From Leucobacter coleopterorum (lineage in GTDB: Bacteria; Actinomycetota; Actinomycetes; Actinomycetales; Microbacteriaceae), in NCBI RefSeq assembly GCF_011382985.1, contig NZ_CP049933.1, positions 2,790,001 through 2,854,000 on the forward strand: 64,000 bases of DNA. The letters are read 5' to 3'. Below the pieces are notes generated by a model. It searched no databases. It saw only the letters and a program-made list of their open reading frames with translations, and was not told the DNA's origin. The position numbers were made by a program, and so were the translations under genes. Positions 29,804 to 40,870 of this stretch are shown here, one piece after another (positions within the stretch are counted from its first letter, which is position 1; each line of letters begins with the position of its first letter).

Positions 29804-30999
29804 CGGGCCGACCACAAGACCAAGCACGATGCGCGTCTCGAGAGAGGCTGGCAGAAACGCGAGTGCGGCCAGGGCAAACACCGCGGCAACGACCCAGCCG
29901 GCTGCGAAGAAACTGTGACGCTTAAGTGCGAGTGCGGCGGCTCCCGTGGCTGTCAGCACGCCGAGGCAACCCGCGGCTGCAACAAGCCCTGCCAGTGTCG
30001 AAGCAGAGAGCACAAAGCCCTCTCCGAAGAAGGCCGCGAGCAGCGGGCCGCCCCAGAGCCACACCACCCCGGCAACGAACATGGTCAGCACCGTGATCAC
30101 CGCGAGAACAAGCGCGAGCAGGCGATTTCGTCCCGCCGTGGCTCCGCTCAGACGAGCGATCAGCATGCTCTGCAACGCATTGATCGGCACCAGGATCGGG
30201 GCACGAGTGAGGGTCACCGCCAGAATAATGGCTCCGAGGGTATCCTCGTCCGTTCGCCCGAAGAGCGATATGAATACCGGGAAGCCGTTGATCAGGATCG
30301 CCGCCGCGATTGATGCGGTGAGCGTGCGCGACATGTTTGCGGCGAGCCCGCCCGCTGTACCGGCGACGAGTGTGTTGGCGCGAATGGTGCGCGCCTTGAC
30401 AAAAAACACGATCGCGAGTGAGACCGGGAAGGGGATCGCGACCGCCCAGGCGAGTGCCGTGCCACCGAGATCGAGGCCAAGCGCCAGCCCGACGAGCACA
30501 AGACGCAGTACACCGTCAATCACGGCGAGCAGAGCGAATGCGGCCCACTGGCCAGTGCCCGCGAGGATCCCGTTCGTCGCTGCGACGAGCGCATACGCAG
30601 ACACCGCGATCGCGAGAGGCACCCCCAGGTAGCGGTGCCGGATCCGAACAGAGCCTCGCTCCAGAGCGGACTCGTCGCACCGACCAGAACGAGCAGAGCG
30701 GCAGCGATCAGTAGGGCGAAGCGAAGCACCGAGGTTTTGTGGTGGCGCGCTGATGTGGTGCTGCCCGTCACCGTGCCCTGAGCCGCAGCCACCCCACGGG
30801 TTGATTCCTGCTGCACCCCGAACAGGATTGCCACCACCATAAACAGCGCGCTCCAGTACACGGAGAATTTCGCGTAGTCAGCTGGCCCAAGCGCCGGGGC
30901 CACTATCAGCAGCACAATAAAGCTGCTGGCTGCCGAGACAACCGTGCCGGTGAGCACAAGCGCTAATCCGGATCGCGCGTTCGTGGCGGTGTTTGTCAA
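29735..30999 (-). CDS. Polysaccharide flippase/oligosaccharide translocase (one-base frameshift)
   Basis: A MATE/Wzx-like protein of 421 residues after restoration. Helices begin at LALVLTGTVVSAASSFIVLLIV. The frame breaks after EALFGS near 30640-30641; one extra base gives RHRYLGVPLAIAVSAYALVAA and leads into the long downstream frame with the remaining helices. TTG 30999 is chosen because AAGGGG precedes it. Its relation to the flippase at 25430 is distant, so two lipid-linked products may be moved. Confidence 0.82.
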
Positions 31000-31067
31000 A
31001 TGAGACCCCTTAAGATGATGAGCGCGCGACCACGACACATTATCTCAGGAGACGGAGCGACTTCGGC

Positions 31068-31955
31068 GTGACCATCGACATTCTCATGCCCTACTATGGC
31101 GACCCCGACCAGCTCAAAGAAGCTGTGCTCAGTGTGCTCGCCCAACGTGATCCAGACTGGCGAATGGTAGTGCTCGACGATTGCTACCCCAAATGGGATG
31201 CTGAGCCGTGGGTCACCTCGCTCGAGGATCCCCGCATCGTGTTCGAGCGCAACCCGCAGAACCTGGGGGTGAGCGGCTCCTTCAACCGCTCGGTTGACCT
31301 GGCAACTGCAGACTACGTGACCATCATGGGCTGCGATGATCGCATGCTGCCGGACTACATTGGCACTGTGCGCGCCGCGATCGAGCGCTTCGACAATCCC
31401 GAGTTTGTGCAGCCTGGTGTACGCATTATTGATGAAAACGGCGCGGCCTCTTACCCGCTCGTTGACCGAGTAAAAACCTGGGTGCGGCCGAGCGTTTCCG
31501 CCGGAGGAGCACTATTCTCTGGCGAATACGTGATGATGACCCTGCTTCGTGGCGACTGGTCGTATTTTCCGGCGATCTGCTGGCGGCGTGATGTGCTCGA
31601 GAAGCACCGCTTTTCGAAGGATTTTGAGATCACACTCGACCTGGTCATCAAGAGCGATATTCTTCTTGAAGACGGGAGGCTTGCTCTGCTGCCCGAGGTG
31701 GTGTTCGAGTATCGCCGCCACGCGGCCAGCGCTTCCTCCTACACCGCCAAAGACGGAACACGCTTCGACGAAGAGCAGGCCTTCTACCGCTCCGCTGTGC
31801 CTCGGCTGCGCAGCAAAGGCTGGCCGCGCGCCGCGCGCTCCGCGCAGAACCGGATCACTTCCCGCCTCAACGCAGTCACAAAACTGCCTTCCGCTCTGCT
31901 CAGCAGAGATAGCGCTGCGATCGGCACGCTGTCGCGTTACATCTTTACGCGCTGA
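31068..31955 (+). CDS. GT2 glycosyltransferase
   Basis: A 295-residue GT-A enzyme: IDILMPYYGDPDQLKEAVLSV, VVLDDCYPKWDAEPW, NLGVSGSFNRSVDLA and the metal site IMGCDDRMLPDYI. The second half has an acceptor-type segment (LLRGDWSYFPAICWRR). It starts at GTG 31068 with GGAG upstream. Similar to teichoic-acid or capsule chain-extending GT2 enzymes; the sugar is unknown. It is followed by a separate promoter for the next GT2. Confidence 0.87.
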   Translation: MTIDILMPYYGDPDQLKEAVLSVLAQRDPDWRMVVLDDCYPKWDAEPWVTSLEDPRIVFERNPQNLGVSGSFNRSVDLATADYVTIMGCDDRMLPDYIGTVRAAIERFDNPEFVQPGVRIIDENGAASYPLVDRVKTWVRPSVSAGGALFSGEYVMMTLLRGDWSYFPAICWRRDVLEKHRFSKDFEITLDLVIKSDILLEDGRLALLPEVVFEYRRHAASASSYTAKDGTRFDEEQAFYRSAVPRLRSKGWPRAARSAQNRITSRLNAVTKLPSALLSRDSAAIGTLSRYIFTR

Positions 31956-31963
31956 GCTGTGGA

Positions 31964-31969
31964 TAGAAT
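31964..31969 (+). promoter_or_regulatory. -10 element of a probably leaderless GT2 mRNA
   Basis: TAGAAT (31964-31969) is followed by seven bases and the ATG at 31977, the standard spacing for a leaderless transcript. It lies just after the stop of the preceding GT2. Confidence 0.5.
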
Positions 31970-31976
31970 GACCGGC

Positions 31977-32732
31977 ATGGCTTTCCCTCTTGAACGCGTG
32001 CTCATTGTGATGCCCGCCTTCAACGAGCAAGAGGTGATTGCGAGTGTTGTGCGCGAGGTTCGAGAGACGCTTCCTGGTGCAACGGTACTCGTAGTGAACG
32101 ACGGATCAGCCGACGCGACGACAGAGCGCGCTCGCGAAGCCGGGGCAAGGGTTCTTGAGCTTCCGTTCAACCTCGGTGTGGGCGGGGCCATGCGTCTGGG
32201 GTTCCGTTACGCGGAAGCGAATGGCTTTCCGGTTGCCGTGCAGCTTGACTCAGACGGCCAGCACAACCCTGCAGACGTGCCCGCCCTGGTAGCGCTACTC
32301 GACGCCTCGGAGGGATCCAACGGCGTTGACGGCGCTGACGTTGTTGTTGGGGCCAGATTTACCGAGGGTGACAACTATGAGGTTCGCGGACCAAGGAAAT
32401 GGGCAATGCGCTTCCTCTCCGGTGTCTTGAGCCGAGCGTTGCACGTCAAGCTCAGTGACACGACTTCCGGGTTCAAAGCCCACGGACCACGCGCAATCAG
32501 CATTTTCGCTCGGGAATACCCGGCAGAGTACCTCGGCGACACGATTGAGGCGCTTGTTATCGGTCACCGCGCGGGCCTGCGTTTCGCTCAGCTCGGGGTT
32601 ACCATGCGGGAGCGTGCTGGCGGCACTCCCTCACACAATCCACTGAAATCGGCCATCTACCTCGGTCGCGCGTTTTTTGCCCTGGCTATCGCTTTTCTGC
32701 GCCCGCGGCCAAAGACAGGAGTGGAATCATGA
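31977..32732 (+). CDS. DPM1-like GT2 polyprenyl-phosphate sugar synthase
   Basis: A 251-residue GT-A enzyme: VLIVMPAFNEQEVIASVV, VLVVNDGSADAT, NLGVGGAMRLGFRYA, QLDSDGQHNPADV, VVVGARFTEGDNYE. This is the polyprenyl-phosphate mannosyl/glucosyl synthase pattern. ATG 31977 is chosen from its spacing to TAGAAT; ATG 31968 and an upstream codon are alternatives that add nine or fewer residues. The stop overlaps the DUF2304 partner (ATGA), repeating the module at 21987-23066. Confidence 0.87.
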   Translation: MAFPLERVLIVMPAFNEQEVIASVVREVRETLPGATVLVVNDGSADATTERAREAGARVLELPFNLGVGGAMRLGFRYAEANGFPVAVQLDSDGQHNPADVPALVALLDASEGSNGVDGADVVVGARFTEGDNYEVRGPRKWAMRFLSGVLSRALHVKLSDTTSGFKAHGPRAISIFAREYPAEYLGDTIEALVIGHRAGLRFAQLGVTMRERAGGTPSHNPLKSAIYLGRAFFALAIAFLRPRPKTGVES

Positions 32733-33111
32733 CCCCGCAAGTTACATTCTCGGGATCGCTTCCGCCCTGCTGGTGCTTGTTGTTGTGATCGAGCTGCTGC
32801 GCCGAGGCCGCCTGCGCGAGCGTCACACACTCTGGTGGCTGATCGCCGGAGGCATCGGGCTTGTTGTGGCTGTCTTCCCGAATCTGCTTGAGGGCACGGC
32901 GAAGGCACTCGGCATTGAGGTGCCGGTCAACCTCGTGTTCTTCCTCGGCATCCTCGTTTTATTCCTGGTGCTCATGCAGCAGTCGGGAGAACTCACCCGC
33001 TTTGAGGAGCGCACAAGAACACTCGCCGAGCACACTGCTGCCCTAGAGGATCGCGTGCGTGAGCTGGAGCTTGGCGCTTCGCGTCCAGAAAACTCGGACG
33101 ACCCCCGCTAA
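32729..33111 (+). CDS. DUF2304 small membrane protein (one-base frameshift at codon 3)
   Basis: The ATG at 32729 overlaps the GT2 stop, but its frame closes after 20 codons. One C added to CCCC at 32733-32736 gives MTPASYILGIASALLVLVV and a 127-residue protein with three helices, an RRGRLRERHTLWW loop and a coiled-coil tail (FEERTRTLAEHTAALEDRV). It is the partner of the upstream synthase. Its stop overlaps the restored rmlCD stop on the other strand. Confidence 0.82.
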
Positions 33112-34500
33112 CTTGCCGCCAGGTACGCATGCAGGGCGTCGCAGGCGTCGCGGGGGTGAAACCCGTTGACTCGATTTTGGTGAGCGACAGCGTGCTGTTC
33201 AGGGGCGCGGGGCCGCCTGCTTGCCCTCGAAGTACACTTCGGTGCTTACACCCGTGATGCGGTCAGGATCCTGACCGACCCCCACAAACACCAGACGGGC
33301 GATATCGGCCCACGACATCGGATCGCCCTCGTTTGTCAAGTTGTACAGGCCAAAGGCAGGCCGGGTGTCGAGCAAATGCCGGATTCCCGCCGCAACGTCT
33401 TCCGTGAAGCTGAGGCGGCCGACCTGATCGTCGACCACACTCGGATCGATACCCCGTTGGGCAAGCGACGCCATCGTGCGCACGAAGTTGTTACCCTCAC
33501 CGATCACCCAACTGGTACGCACGATGTAGTGTCGCGGCGCAGTAGCCACCAACGCGTCGCCCGCGGCCTTCGTCTGCCCGTAGACCCCGAGTGGTGAAAC
33601 CGGGTCGGCCTCACCAAACTCAGACTGTGAACCATCAAAAACGTAATCGCTCGAAACGTGCACGAGGGTCAGGCCATGATCAGTGGCGATGCGCGCTAGC
33701 TCGGCGACCCCCGTTACGTTCGCGGCCCAGCACTCGGCGCGACCCGTGGCTGTTTCGGCCTCGTCGACCTTTGTGTAGGCGGCAGCGTTGATAACGGTGT
33801 CATAGTCGGCCCAGCGAACGCTCGCCAGAGATGCAGCATTGCTCAAGTCAATGCGCGCGCGATCAGCGAAGTCCGCCTCGGGCAGCGCAGTGCGCAGCGC
33901 GAGCCCAAGCTGCCCACCGGCTCCCAGCACCAGCGTGCGCTTTGGCTTCATCGGGGTGACATCGGCCAGCACAGGGTGGTTCAGATCTTTCTCGGAACGC
34001 TCGGCCTGATCCAGCGGAATCGGCCACTCGATCGCCGCAGTGGGATCCGCAAGGTTTAAGAAGCAGTATTCGCCCTGCGCCTCAGCGCTCCAGTGCGCGT
34101 TGACCAGGTAGACGTAGGCCGTGTCGTCGGCGAGGGTCTGATACGAGTTACCAACCCCGCGCGGCACGAAGATTGCGGTTGACGCGTCGAGTTCAGTGGT
34201 GAACACCTGACCGAACGTCGGACCCTCGCGCAGATCGACCCAGGCACCAAAGATGCGCCCGGTCGCCACCGAAACGTACTTGTCCCAGGGCTCAGCGTGG
34301 ATCCCGCGTGTCGCCCCGGCCTTGTCGTTAAACGAGATGTTGTTCTGCACCGGCCCAAAGTCAGGCAGGCCCAGCGCCAACATCTTCTCGCGCTGCCAGT
34401 TCTCCTTGAACCAGCCGCGGTTATCGCCGTGTACCGGCAGGTCGAGCAGCAGCAGGCCCGGGATCGTGGTCTCGCGGATCGCGAGCTGCTTCGTTGCCAT
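33108..34500 (-). CDS. rmlCD: Fused dTDP-4-dehydrorhamnose 3,5-epimerase / reductase (two one-base frameshifts near the end)
   Basis: Residues 1-185 are an RmlC cupin (DNRGWFKENWQ; RGIHAEPWDKYVSV with the catalytic His; VDLREGPTFGQV; FVPRGVGNSYQ). Residues 190 onward are RmlD, an SDR reductase: LVLGAGGQLGLALR, INAAAYTKVDEAE, VHVSSDYVFDG, and GVYGQTKAAGD with the YxxxK pair. Together they turn dTDP-4-keto-6-deoxyglucose into dTDP-L-rhamnose. The frame as given stops early. Adding a base at GGGG 33202-33205 and at GGGGG 33152-33156 gives the usual RmlD end (PLNSTLSLTKIESTGFTP, then DALHAYLAAS), 464 residues. The gene starts two bases after rmlB. Confidence 0.92.
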
Positions 34501-34502
34501 AT

Positions 34503-35563
<1,061 letters not shown>

Positions 35564-35693
35564 TCAGCCGTTAGCGATCTGCCTCGAAACGGAAGCAAAC
35601 TGAAGTCCTCTGTTCCCTATGATGTCTACACCAGCGGGGAACAGGCATCGTGGAATAAGCTGTTGGGCAACACAACGAAAGGCAGTGGTACGC

Positions 35694-36569
35694 GTGAAGG
35701 GCATTGTTCTCGCCGGCGGATCAGGCACCCGGCTTTGGCCGATCACCAAGGGCATATCTAAACAGCTGATGCCAATCTTCGATAAGCCGATGATTTATTA
35801 CCCGCTTTCGACGCTTATGATGGCTGGGATCCGCGAGATACTCATCATCACAACCCCCGAACATAACGAACAGTTCCGCGCACTGTTAGGCGACGGCTCG
35901 CAGCTAGGCATGCGGCTTGAATATGCCGTGCAGCCAAAGCCAGAGGGGCTCGCTCAGGCCTTCACTATTGGCGAAGAGTTCATTGGCGACGACAGTGTCG
36001 CACTTGTGCTCGGCGACAACATCTTCCACGGCACGGGGCTCGGATCCAACTTGCGCAAACACACCGATGTTGAAGGTGCTGTCGTGTTTGCTTACCATGT
36101 TGCGAACCCTAAGGCTTACGGTGTGGTTGAGTTCGACGCTGAGATGCGCGCACTATCGATCGAAGAAAAGCCAGAGAACCCAAAGAGCAACTTCGCCGTT
36201 CCCGGCCTGTACTTCTACGACAACGACGTGGTGAAAATCGCCAGCTCCATCAAACCGAGCGCCAGAGGCGAGCTCGAGATTTCGACGGTCAACGAGGAGT
36301 ACCTGAACGCGGGCAAGCTGCACGTACAAACCCTCGACCGCGGCACCGCCTGGCTCGATACGGGCACGGTCGAATCAATGATGCAGGCCTCAGAATATGT
36401 ACGCGTCATTGAGGATCGCCAAGGCTTCAAGATCGGGTGTCTCGAAGAAATCGCGTGGCGAAACGGCTGGGTGAGCGACGCAGATCTTGCTGAGCTCGCC
36501 GCGCCTCTGCGCAAGAGCGGCTATGGCGCGTATCTCGATGGAATTCTGCTCGAGGGCAGTCGGGCATAA
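35694..36569 (+). CDS. rmlA: Glucose-1-phosphate thymidylyltransferase
   Basis: A 291-residue nucleotidyltransferase with [20 protein letters not shown] near the N-terminus, [53 protein letters not shown] and [11 protein letters not shown]. These are the substrate and metal residues of RmlA. It forms dTDP-glucose, the first step to dTDP-L-rhamnose. GTG 35694 follows AAAGG and begins directly at the conserved KGIVLAGG; longer in-frame starts have no conserved content. The end is compact, lacking the extra helices of some homologues. Confidence 0.95.
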   Translation: MKGIVLAGGSGTRLWPITKGISKQLMPIFDKPMIYYPLSTLMMAGIREILIITTPEHNEQFRALLGDGSQLGMRLEYAVQPKPEGLAQAFTIGEEFIGDDSVALVLGDNIFHGTGLGSNLRKHTDVEGAVVFAYHVANPKAYGVVEFDAEMRALSIEEKPENPKSNFAVPGLYFYDNDVVKIASSIKPSARGELEISTVNEEYLNAGKLHVQTLDRGTAWLDTGTVESMMQASEYVRVIEDRQGFKIGCLEEIAWRNGWVSDADLAELAAPLRKSGYGAYLDGILLEGSRA

Positions 36570-36669
36570 GCTTTCTCGTCTGGGTTCACGGTTACACTAT
36601 TAAGGTCATAGAGCAGGATCGCCACTGCCACTGGCTGAAGTCGTCTGTGCGTCAATTAAGGAAACAGTT

Positions 36670-38775
36670 TTGAAGCTTCTGGACCGCCCCGCGACTCAGA
36701 CCCATCCGACAGCCCCTAAACGCCTGCGTTTGGATATTCAGGGCTTGCGTGCCCTCGCGGTCGTGTTGGTCGTGGTGTTCCATCTCTTCCCCACCCATGT
36801 CCCTGGCGGCTACATCGGTGTCGATATCTTCTTCGTAATTAGTGGCTTCCTCATCACCGGACACCTCCTCCGCGAGGTCGAAACCCGCGGCCGGATACGC
36901 GTCACCGAGTTCTGGGCGAAACGTGTCAGACGCCTCCTCCCCGCATCTCTCCTCGTACTCGTCGCATCAATCATCCTCACGATGACCGTGATGCCCGCGA
37001 ACACCCGCATCCAAAACTATGGCGATATCGGCTACGCCGCCAGCTACATCCTAAACTGGCGCCTCGCCGCGAACTCCGTCGATTACCTCAACTCCGAGTT
37101 CCCACCCACCCTGGTCCAGCACTACTGGTCACTCTCGATCGAGGAACAGTTCTACCTCGTCTGGCCCCTCCTGATCGCGCTCGTGATCGGGATCGCCGCG
37201 CTCGCCAAGAAACCCCAACGCCGCTTCATTCTTTCCGCCCTCATTCTCGTTGGCGTACTGTCGCTCGGGTTTTCGGTGTTCGAAACGATGCGGTCGCAAC
37301 CCTCCGCGTATTTCGTGACGACCACACGGGCGTGGGAATTCGCGTTGGGTGGACTCGTCGCAATGATCCCAGCGGCCAGGATCCTCCCGGCTCTTCGTGG
37401 GCTCCTCAGCCTCATCGCGTTGGCTGTGATCACAGCGTGCGCGTTCCTGTTTGGAGCCACGACCCCGTTCCCAGGCGCGATCGCGCTGATCCCGGTGACC
37501 GCGACCGCGATTCTGATCTGGTGCGGTGACAGTGACGACGGGAGTTGGCAGTTCGCGCCGCAGCGTCTCACGCATAACCGTGTTGTTCAGTTTTTGGGCG
37601 ACACGTCGTACTCGGTCTATCTGTGGCACTGGCCGTTGATCCTTGCGGTCACGGCCGTGTTTCCAGCGGCTGGGTGGGGGTGGCGGCGCGCGCTGCTCGT
37701 GGTGCCGGTCACGGTCGGGTTGGCGTGGGTGACGTTGAAGGTTGTGGAAGACCCAATCCGGAAAGCTCCCGGGATGCTTAAGCGGCGCAGCGTGACGTTT
37801 GGGCTGATGGTAGTCGCGGTTGCCGCGATTATCGGGGTGTGTGCAGGGTCGAGTGTCGCGATCCAACACGACGTAAAAAAACGACAAACCGAGATCGAAT
37901 CACTCCTCAACAACGAGAACATGCAGGGCGAACAGACCACGGGTTTGTGTGTGGGGGCGTGGGCGATCCTCAACAAGTGCCCAGACCCGTACCGGTATGA
38001 CGAGGCCCTGATTGATCCAACCTTCGCACAAGAAGACACACCGCGTCGCTGGTTTACGGAGGGTGTTGGCAAAGAAAATTGCACACAACAGAGGGTCGGT
38101 AACTTTGCGGAGCGCTCCTGCCACTTCCCCGGGGACGGCAAGAACGTTCTACTCATCGGAGATTCCCATGCCGATCAGTTCATGGCCCCGCTGCAGACCA
38201 TCGCAACCCAAGAGGGATGGAACTTTAGGCTGGAAAGTCGTACCGCCTGCGAGCTGTTTGTCACTCCGGCTGCCGACGATGACGAAGACGAGATTCGCTG
38301 CACCGAATGGAGCAAGCAGCTCCTCGATTCCATTGAGGCCGACCCAGACATCGACGTGGTGCTGGTTATAGCGCGTGCCGACCGCGTTCCCGCGGAGCGC
38401 ACGGATGCTCAACCCGCACTTGCAAGGCTGCGCGATGCCGGCAAACAGGTCATTGTCGCCCGGGACACCCCCACAGTAGGAGTGCTCGGACCCGACGGCA
38501 AGGTCTTCAAAGGGCCAGAGTGCCTCACCGCGCAGGGAGTGGTTGATGATGCGTGCTCGTGGCCCGACACAAAGGACCTCGACTGGTTGACAACCGCTGC
38601 ATTGGAGCTCGAATTGGATGTGCTCGACCTGCACCAGGTCGTCTGCCCCGATGGCACCTGCCACATGGTTACTGGTGATCTTATCGTCTATTCAGATGCT
38701 AACCACCTCACCGGCATGTTCGCAAAGTCGTTCACCGGGTGGCTGGAGCGCGAGCTCGTGCCACTCATCAATTAG
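36670..38775 (+). CDS. AT3-SGNH acyltransferase, copy 3
   Basis: This intact 701-residue protein is the third member of the family. It has AT3 helices with RALAVVLVVVFH and VDIFFVISGFLIT, then an SGNH domain with LLIGDSHADQ and, at the end, SDANHLT. TTG 36670 follows AAGGAAACAG, a ribosome site very like that of copy 1. It faces opposite to copies 1 and 2 and stands between rmlA and the ABC exporter, so the acylated polymer may be the one exported by Wzm/Wzt. The SGNH halves of the three copies differ more than the AT3 halves, which could reflect different acceptors. Confidence 0.9.
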   Translation: MKLLDRPATQTHPTAPKRLRLDIQGLRALAVVLVVVFHLFPTHVPGGYIGVDIFFVISGFLITGHLLREVETRGRIRVTEFWAKRVRRLLPASLLVLVASIILTMTVMPANTRIQNYGDIGYAASYILNWRLAANSVDYLNSEFPPTLVQHYWSLSIEEQFYLVWPLLIALVIGIAALAKKPQRRFILSALILVGVLSLGFSVFETMRSQPSAYFVTTTRAWEFALGGLVAMIPAARILPALRGLLSLIALAVITACAFLFGATTPFPGAIALIPVTATAILIWCGDSDDGSWQFAPQRLTHNRVVQFLGDTSYSVYLWHWPLILAVTAVFPAAGWGWRRALLVVPVTVGLAWVTLKVVEDPIRKAPGMLKRRSVTFGLMVVAVAAIIGVCAGSSVAIQHDVKKRQTEIESLLNNENMQGEQTTGLCVGAWAILNKCPDPYRYDEALIDPTFAQEDTPRRWFTEGVGKENCTQQRVGNFAERSCHFPGDGKNVLLIGDSHADQFMAPLQTIATQEGWNFRLESRTACELFVTPAADDDEDEIRCTEWSKQLLDSIEADPDIDVVLVIARADRVPAERTDAQPALARLRDAGKQVIVARDTPTVGVLGPDGKVFKGPECLTAQGVVDDACSWPDTKDLDWLTTAALELELDVLDLHQVVCPDGTCHMVTGDLIVYSDANHLTGMFAKSFTGWLERELVPLIN

Positions 38776-38852
38776 GCGAACACTCACGCAGCGAAGCGCA
38801 CCCCGTACGCCCTGTAAACCCCACCCAGATATTGGAAGTAGGATTGCCCGTT

Positions 38853-39719
38853 GTGAGTTATCAAGCAGCGCTTACTGACCCTGAGTATCGCACTCCAGGC
38901 AAGAATCTTGGTTTGTGGGATGCGCTCCGGCACCGCTATCTGCTGACGCTCCTGCTCAAGAAGGGCATCACGACCCGGTACTATGGTTCCGCGCTCGGCT
39001 GGATTTGGTCGTACGTGCGGCCGGCGGCACAGTTCTTGATGTACTTCGTTGTGATCGGCGTCATCTTTGGCATGACCCGCGGGATGGAGTACTTTCCGAT
39101 CTACCTCTTCTCAGGCATTATCGTCGTCAATCTCTTCAGTGAGTCGCTGCGAAACACCACCTCGGCGATCACCGACAATGCTTCGCTCGTCAAAAAAATC
39201 TACCTTCCCCGCGAACTCTTCCCGCTCTCCGCGATCGGGGGCAGCTTTGTACACTTTCTGCCCCAGCTCGCAGTCTTGTTCGTTATTGTGCTCTTTCTCG
39301 GCTGGACAGTTACCTGGATGCAGGTTGTCGCGCTGATTCTCGCCCTCGTTACTGTGCTCACGTTTTGCCTCGGTCTCGGCCTATTCTTCGGTGCCATCAA
39401 CGTTGCCTACCGTGATTCGCGCAACGTGGTCGATCTGATCCTCATGTTTGCGACTTGGGCCTCTCCGGTGCTCTACACCTGGGAAAAGGTCTACGATCAT
39501 GCCCCCAACTGGTTGTTTCAGATTTACATGTCGAATCCGGTTACAGCGGCGGTAGAACTGATTCACAGTGTGTTCTGGCTTCCACTCGAACCGAACAGTC
39601 CGCGCCCCGAACACGTCATGCTCAACGCGCTTATCGCGCTAGTTATTGCACTTATTACGTTGCTGATTGGTCAGTTGACGTTCCGCAAGATGGAGGGGAA
39701 CTTTGCCCAGCACCTCTAG
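38853..39719 (+). CDS. ABC-2 type polysaccharide exporter, permease (Wzm/TagG-like)
   Basis: A 288-residue permease with six hydrophobic helices. The N-terminal cytoplasmic helix is followed by LLKKGITTRYYGSALGWIWSYVRPAAQFL, the hallmark of TagG/Wzm permeases. Further family features are VNLFSESLRNTTSAITDNASLVKKIYLPRELFP and YRDSRNVVDLILMFATWASPVLY. It forms the channel for lipid-linked polymer export with the ATPase that follows. GTG 38853 has GTAGGA nine bases upstream. The ATPase frame overlaps it by 17 bases. Confidence 0.93.
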   Translation: MSYQAALTDPEYRTPGKNLGLWDALRHRYLLTLLLKKGITTRYYGSALGWIWSYVRPAAQFLMYFVVIGVIFGMTRGMEYFPIYLFSGIIVVNLFSESLRNTTSAITDNASLVKKIYLPRELFPLSAIGGSFVHFLPQLAVLFVIVLFLGWTVTWMQVVALILALVTVLTFCLGLGLFFGAINVAYRDSRNVVDLILMFATWASPVLYTWEKVYDHAPNWLFQIYMSNPVTAAVELIHSVFWLPLEPNSPRPEHVMLNALIALVIALITLLIGQLTFRKMEGNFAQHL

Positions 39720-40860
39720 CCCCAACAGTGGGAATACTTCGAGCGAAAAGCCCGCCATCGTCGTTCACGACGTGAGCAAGAGCTTCAAGATCAAGCACGC
39801 AAACTCGTTCAAAGAGGCGTTTGTGTCAAAATTGCGCGGAGAAGAAACCACCACACAGTTCCAGGCAGTCAATCACGTCAGTTTTGAGGTGCCGGCGGGA
39901 CAGTCCGTCGCAGTCATGGGCCGCAACGGGTCTGGTAAGTCAACAACCCTGAAGATGATTTCTGGCGTGCTGCGCCCAGACACGGGATGGATCCGGATCC
40001 GCGGACGTGTCGCGGGTCTACTCGAGGTGGGTGCGGGCTTCAACCCGAACCTGACCGGGCGCGAGAACGTCTATCTGAATGCCGCGATCCTTGGCATGTC
40101 AAAAGAAGAGACCGACGCTCGTTTCGAAGACATTCACGAATTCTCTGAACTCGGTGAGTTTATTGACACCGAGGTCAAGCAGTACTCGTCGGGTATGTAC
40201 TCAAGGCTCGGCTTCTCGGTGGCGGCGCACACGGAGCAAGACGTTTTGCTCGTCGACGAGGTGCTGTCGGTCGGCGATGCCGCCTTCCGTAAAAAGTGCA
40301 CCGCGCGCATGCTCGAGATGCGGTCCCACGGCAAAACGATGTTTATCGTCAGCCACAGCACGTCTCAGGTTCGGCAGCTCTGCGATCGTGGAATTGTGCT
40401 ACAGCAAGGCAAGTTAGTGTTCGACGGTCCTATCGAAGAAGCCATCGAGATGCACGAGAGTAGCGTCAGTGATTCGGATCGCCGTCTACAGCGCGGTTCA
40501 AAACGTCCCTTTGTCGCAGCGGAATCGCACGAGCGCTTCATGCGTAATCACCCTGACGCCTACGGAGCTCCTTTGGGGGCTCCCGCGGTAGTTGAAGAGA
40601 ACGGCGGCGGTCTGATACAGGAGTGTGTCACCGGTCTCGTCGTCACCTCGAATGAGCTCCGTGTGAGCCAGGGCCTTCGCAACGGCGCCTTCCAGCGGGC
40701 ATACGCCGCCGCCGGAGGCCCCGCGGGCGAGTGGGGTTTTCTGGTTGGCAAGATCCAGGTGATGGACCAAGAGGGCCTTCGGGCACTGCGGTTTCAGAAC
40801 GGAACCGCTTACTTCAGACCTGAAACGGAAGAGATCGACTTCGTTAACGAAACAGCGTGA
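39703..40860 (+). CDS. ABC exporter ATPase (Wzt/TagH-like) with LGFP-like C-terminal domain
   Basis: A 385-residue ATPase. It has Walker A GRNGSGKST, the TagH/Wzt-specific GLLEVGAGFNPNLTGREN, signature YSSGMYSRLGFSV, Walker B VLLVDEVLSVGD and the H-loop FIVSHS. After about residue 270 the usual Wzt carbohydrate-binding domain is replaced by a segment with LGFP-like repeats (YGAPLGAPA; AYAAAGGPAGEWGF; FQNGTAYFRPETEE). The start TTG 39703 overlaps the permease end. It powers polymer export; the C-terminus may sense or bind a glycan. The stop is two bases from the convergent glycerophosphotransferase gene. Confidence 0.9.
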   Translation: MPSTSSPNSGNTSSEKPAIVVHDVSKSFKIKHANSFKEAFVSKLRGEETTTQFQAVNHVSFEVPAGQSVAVMGRNGSGKSTTLKMISGVLRPDTGWIRIRGRVAGLLEVGAGFNPNLTGRENVYLNAAILGMSKEETDARFEDIHEFSELGEFIDTEVKQYSSGMYSRLGFSVAAHTEQDVLLVDEVLSVGDAAFRKKCTARMLEMRSHGKTMFIVSHSTSQVRQLCDRGIVLQQGKLVFDGPIEEAIEMHESSVSDSDRRLQRGSKRPFVAAESHERFMRNHPDAYGAPLGAPAVVEENGGGLIQECVTGLVVTSNELRVSQGLRNGAFQRAYAAAGGPAGEWGFLVGKIQVMDQEGLRALRFQNGTAYFRPETEEIDFVNETA

Positions 40861-40870
40861 CACTACGCTG
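40853..40870. terminator. Small hairpin over two convergent stop codons
   Basis: CAGCGT (40853-40858) and ACGCTG (40865-40870) form a six-base stem spanning the stops of the ABC ATPase gene and the opposing gene. It is short, so it is a weak terminator candidate at best. Confidence 0.3.

Noticed and set aside
37129..37887. 252-codon frame on the minus strand
   Set aside because: Antisense to acyltransferase copy 3, highly charged and His/Arg-rich; no support as a protein.
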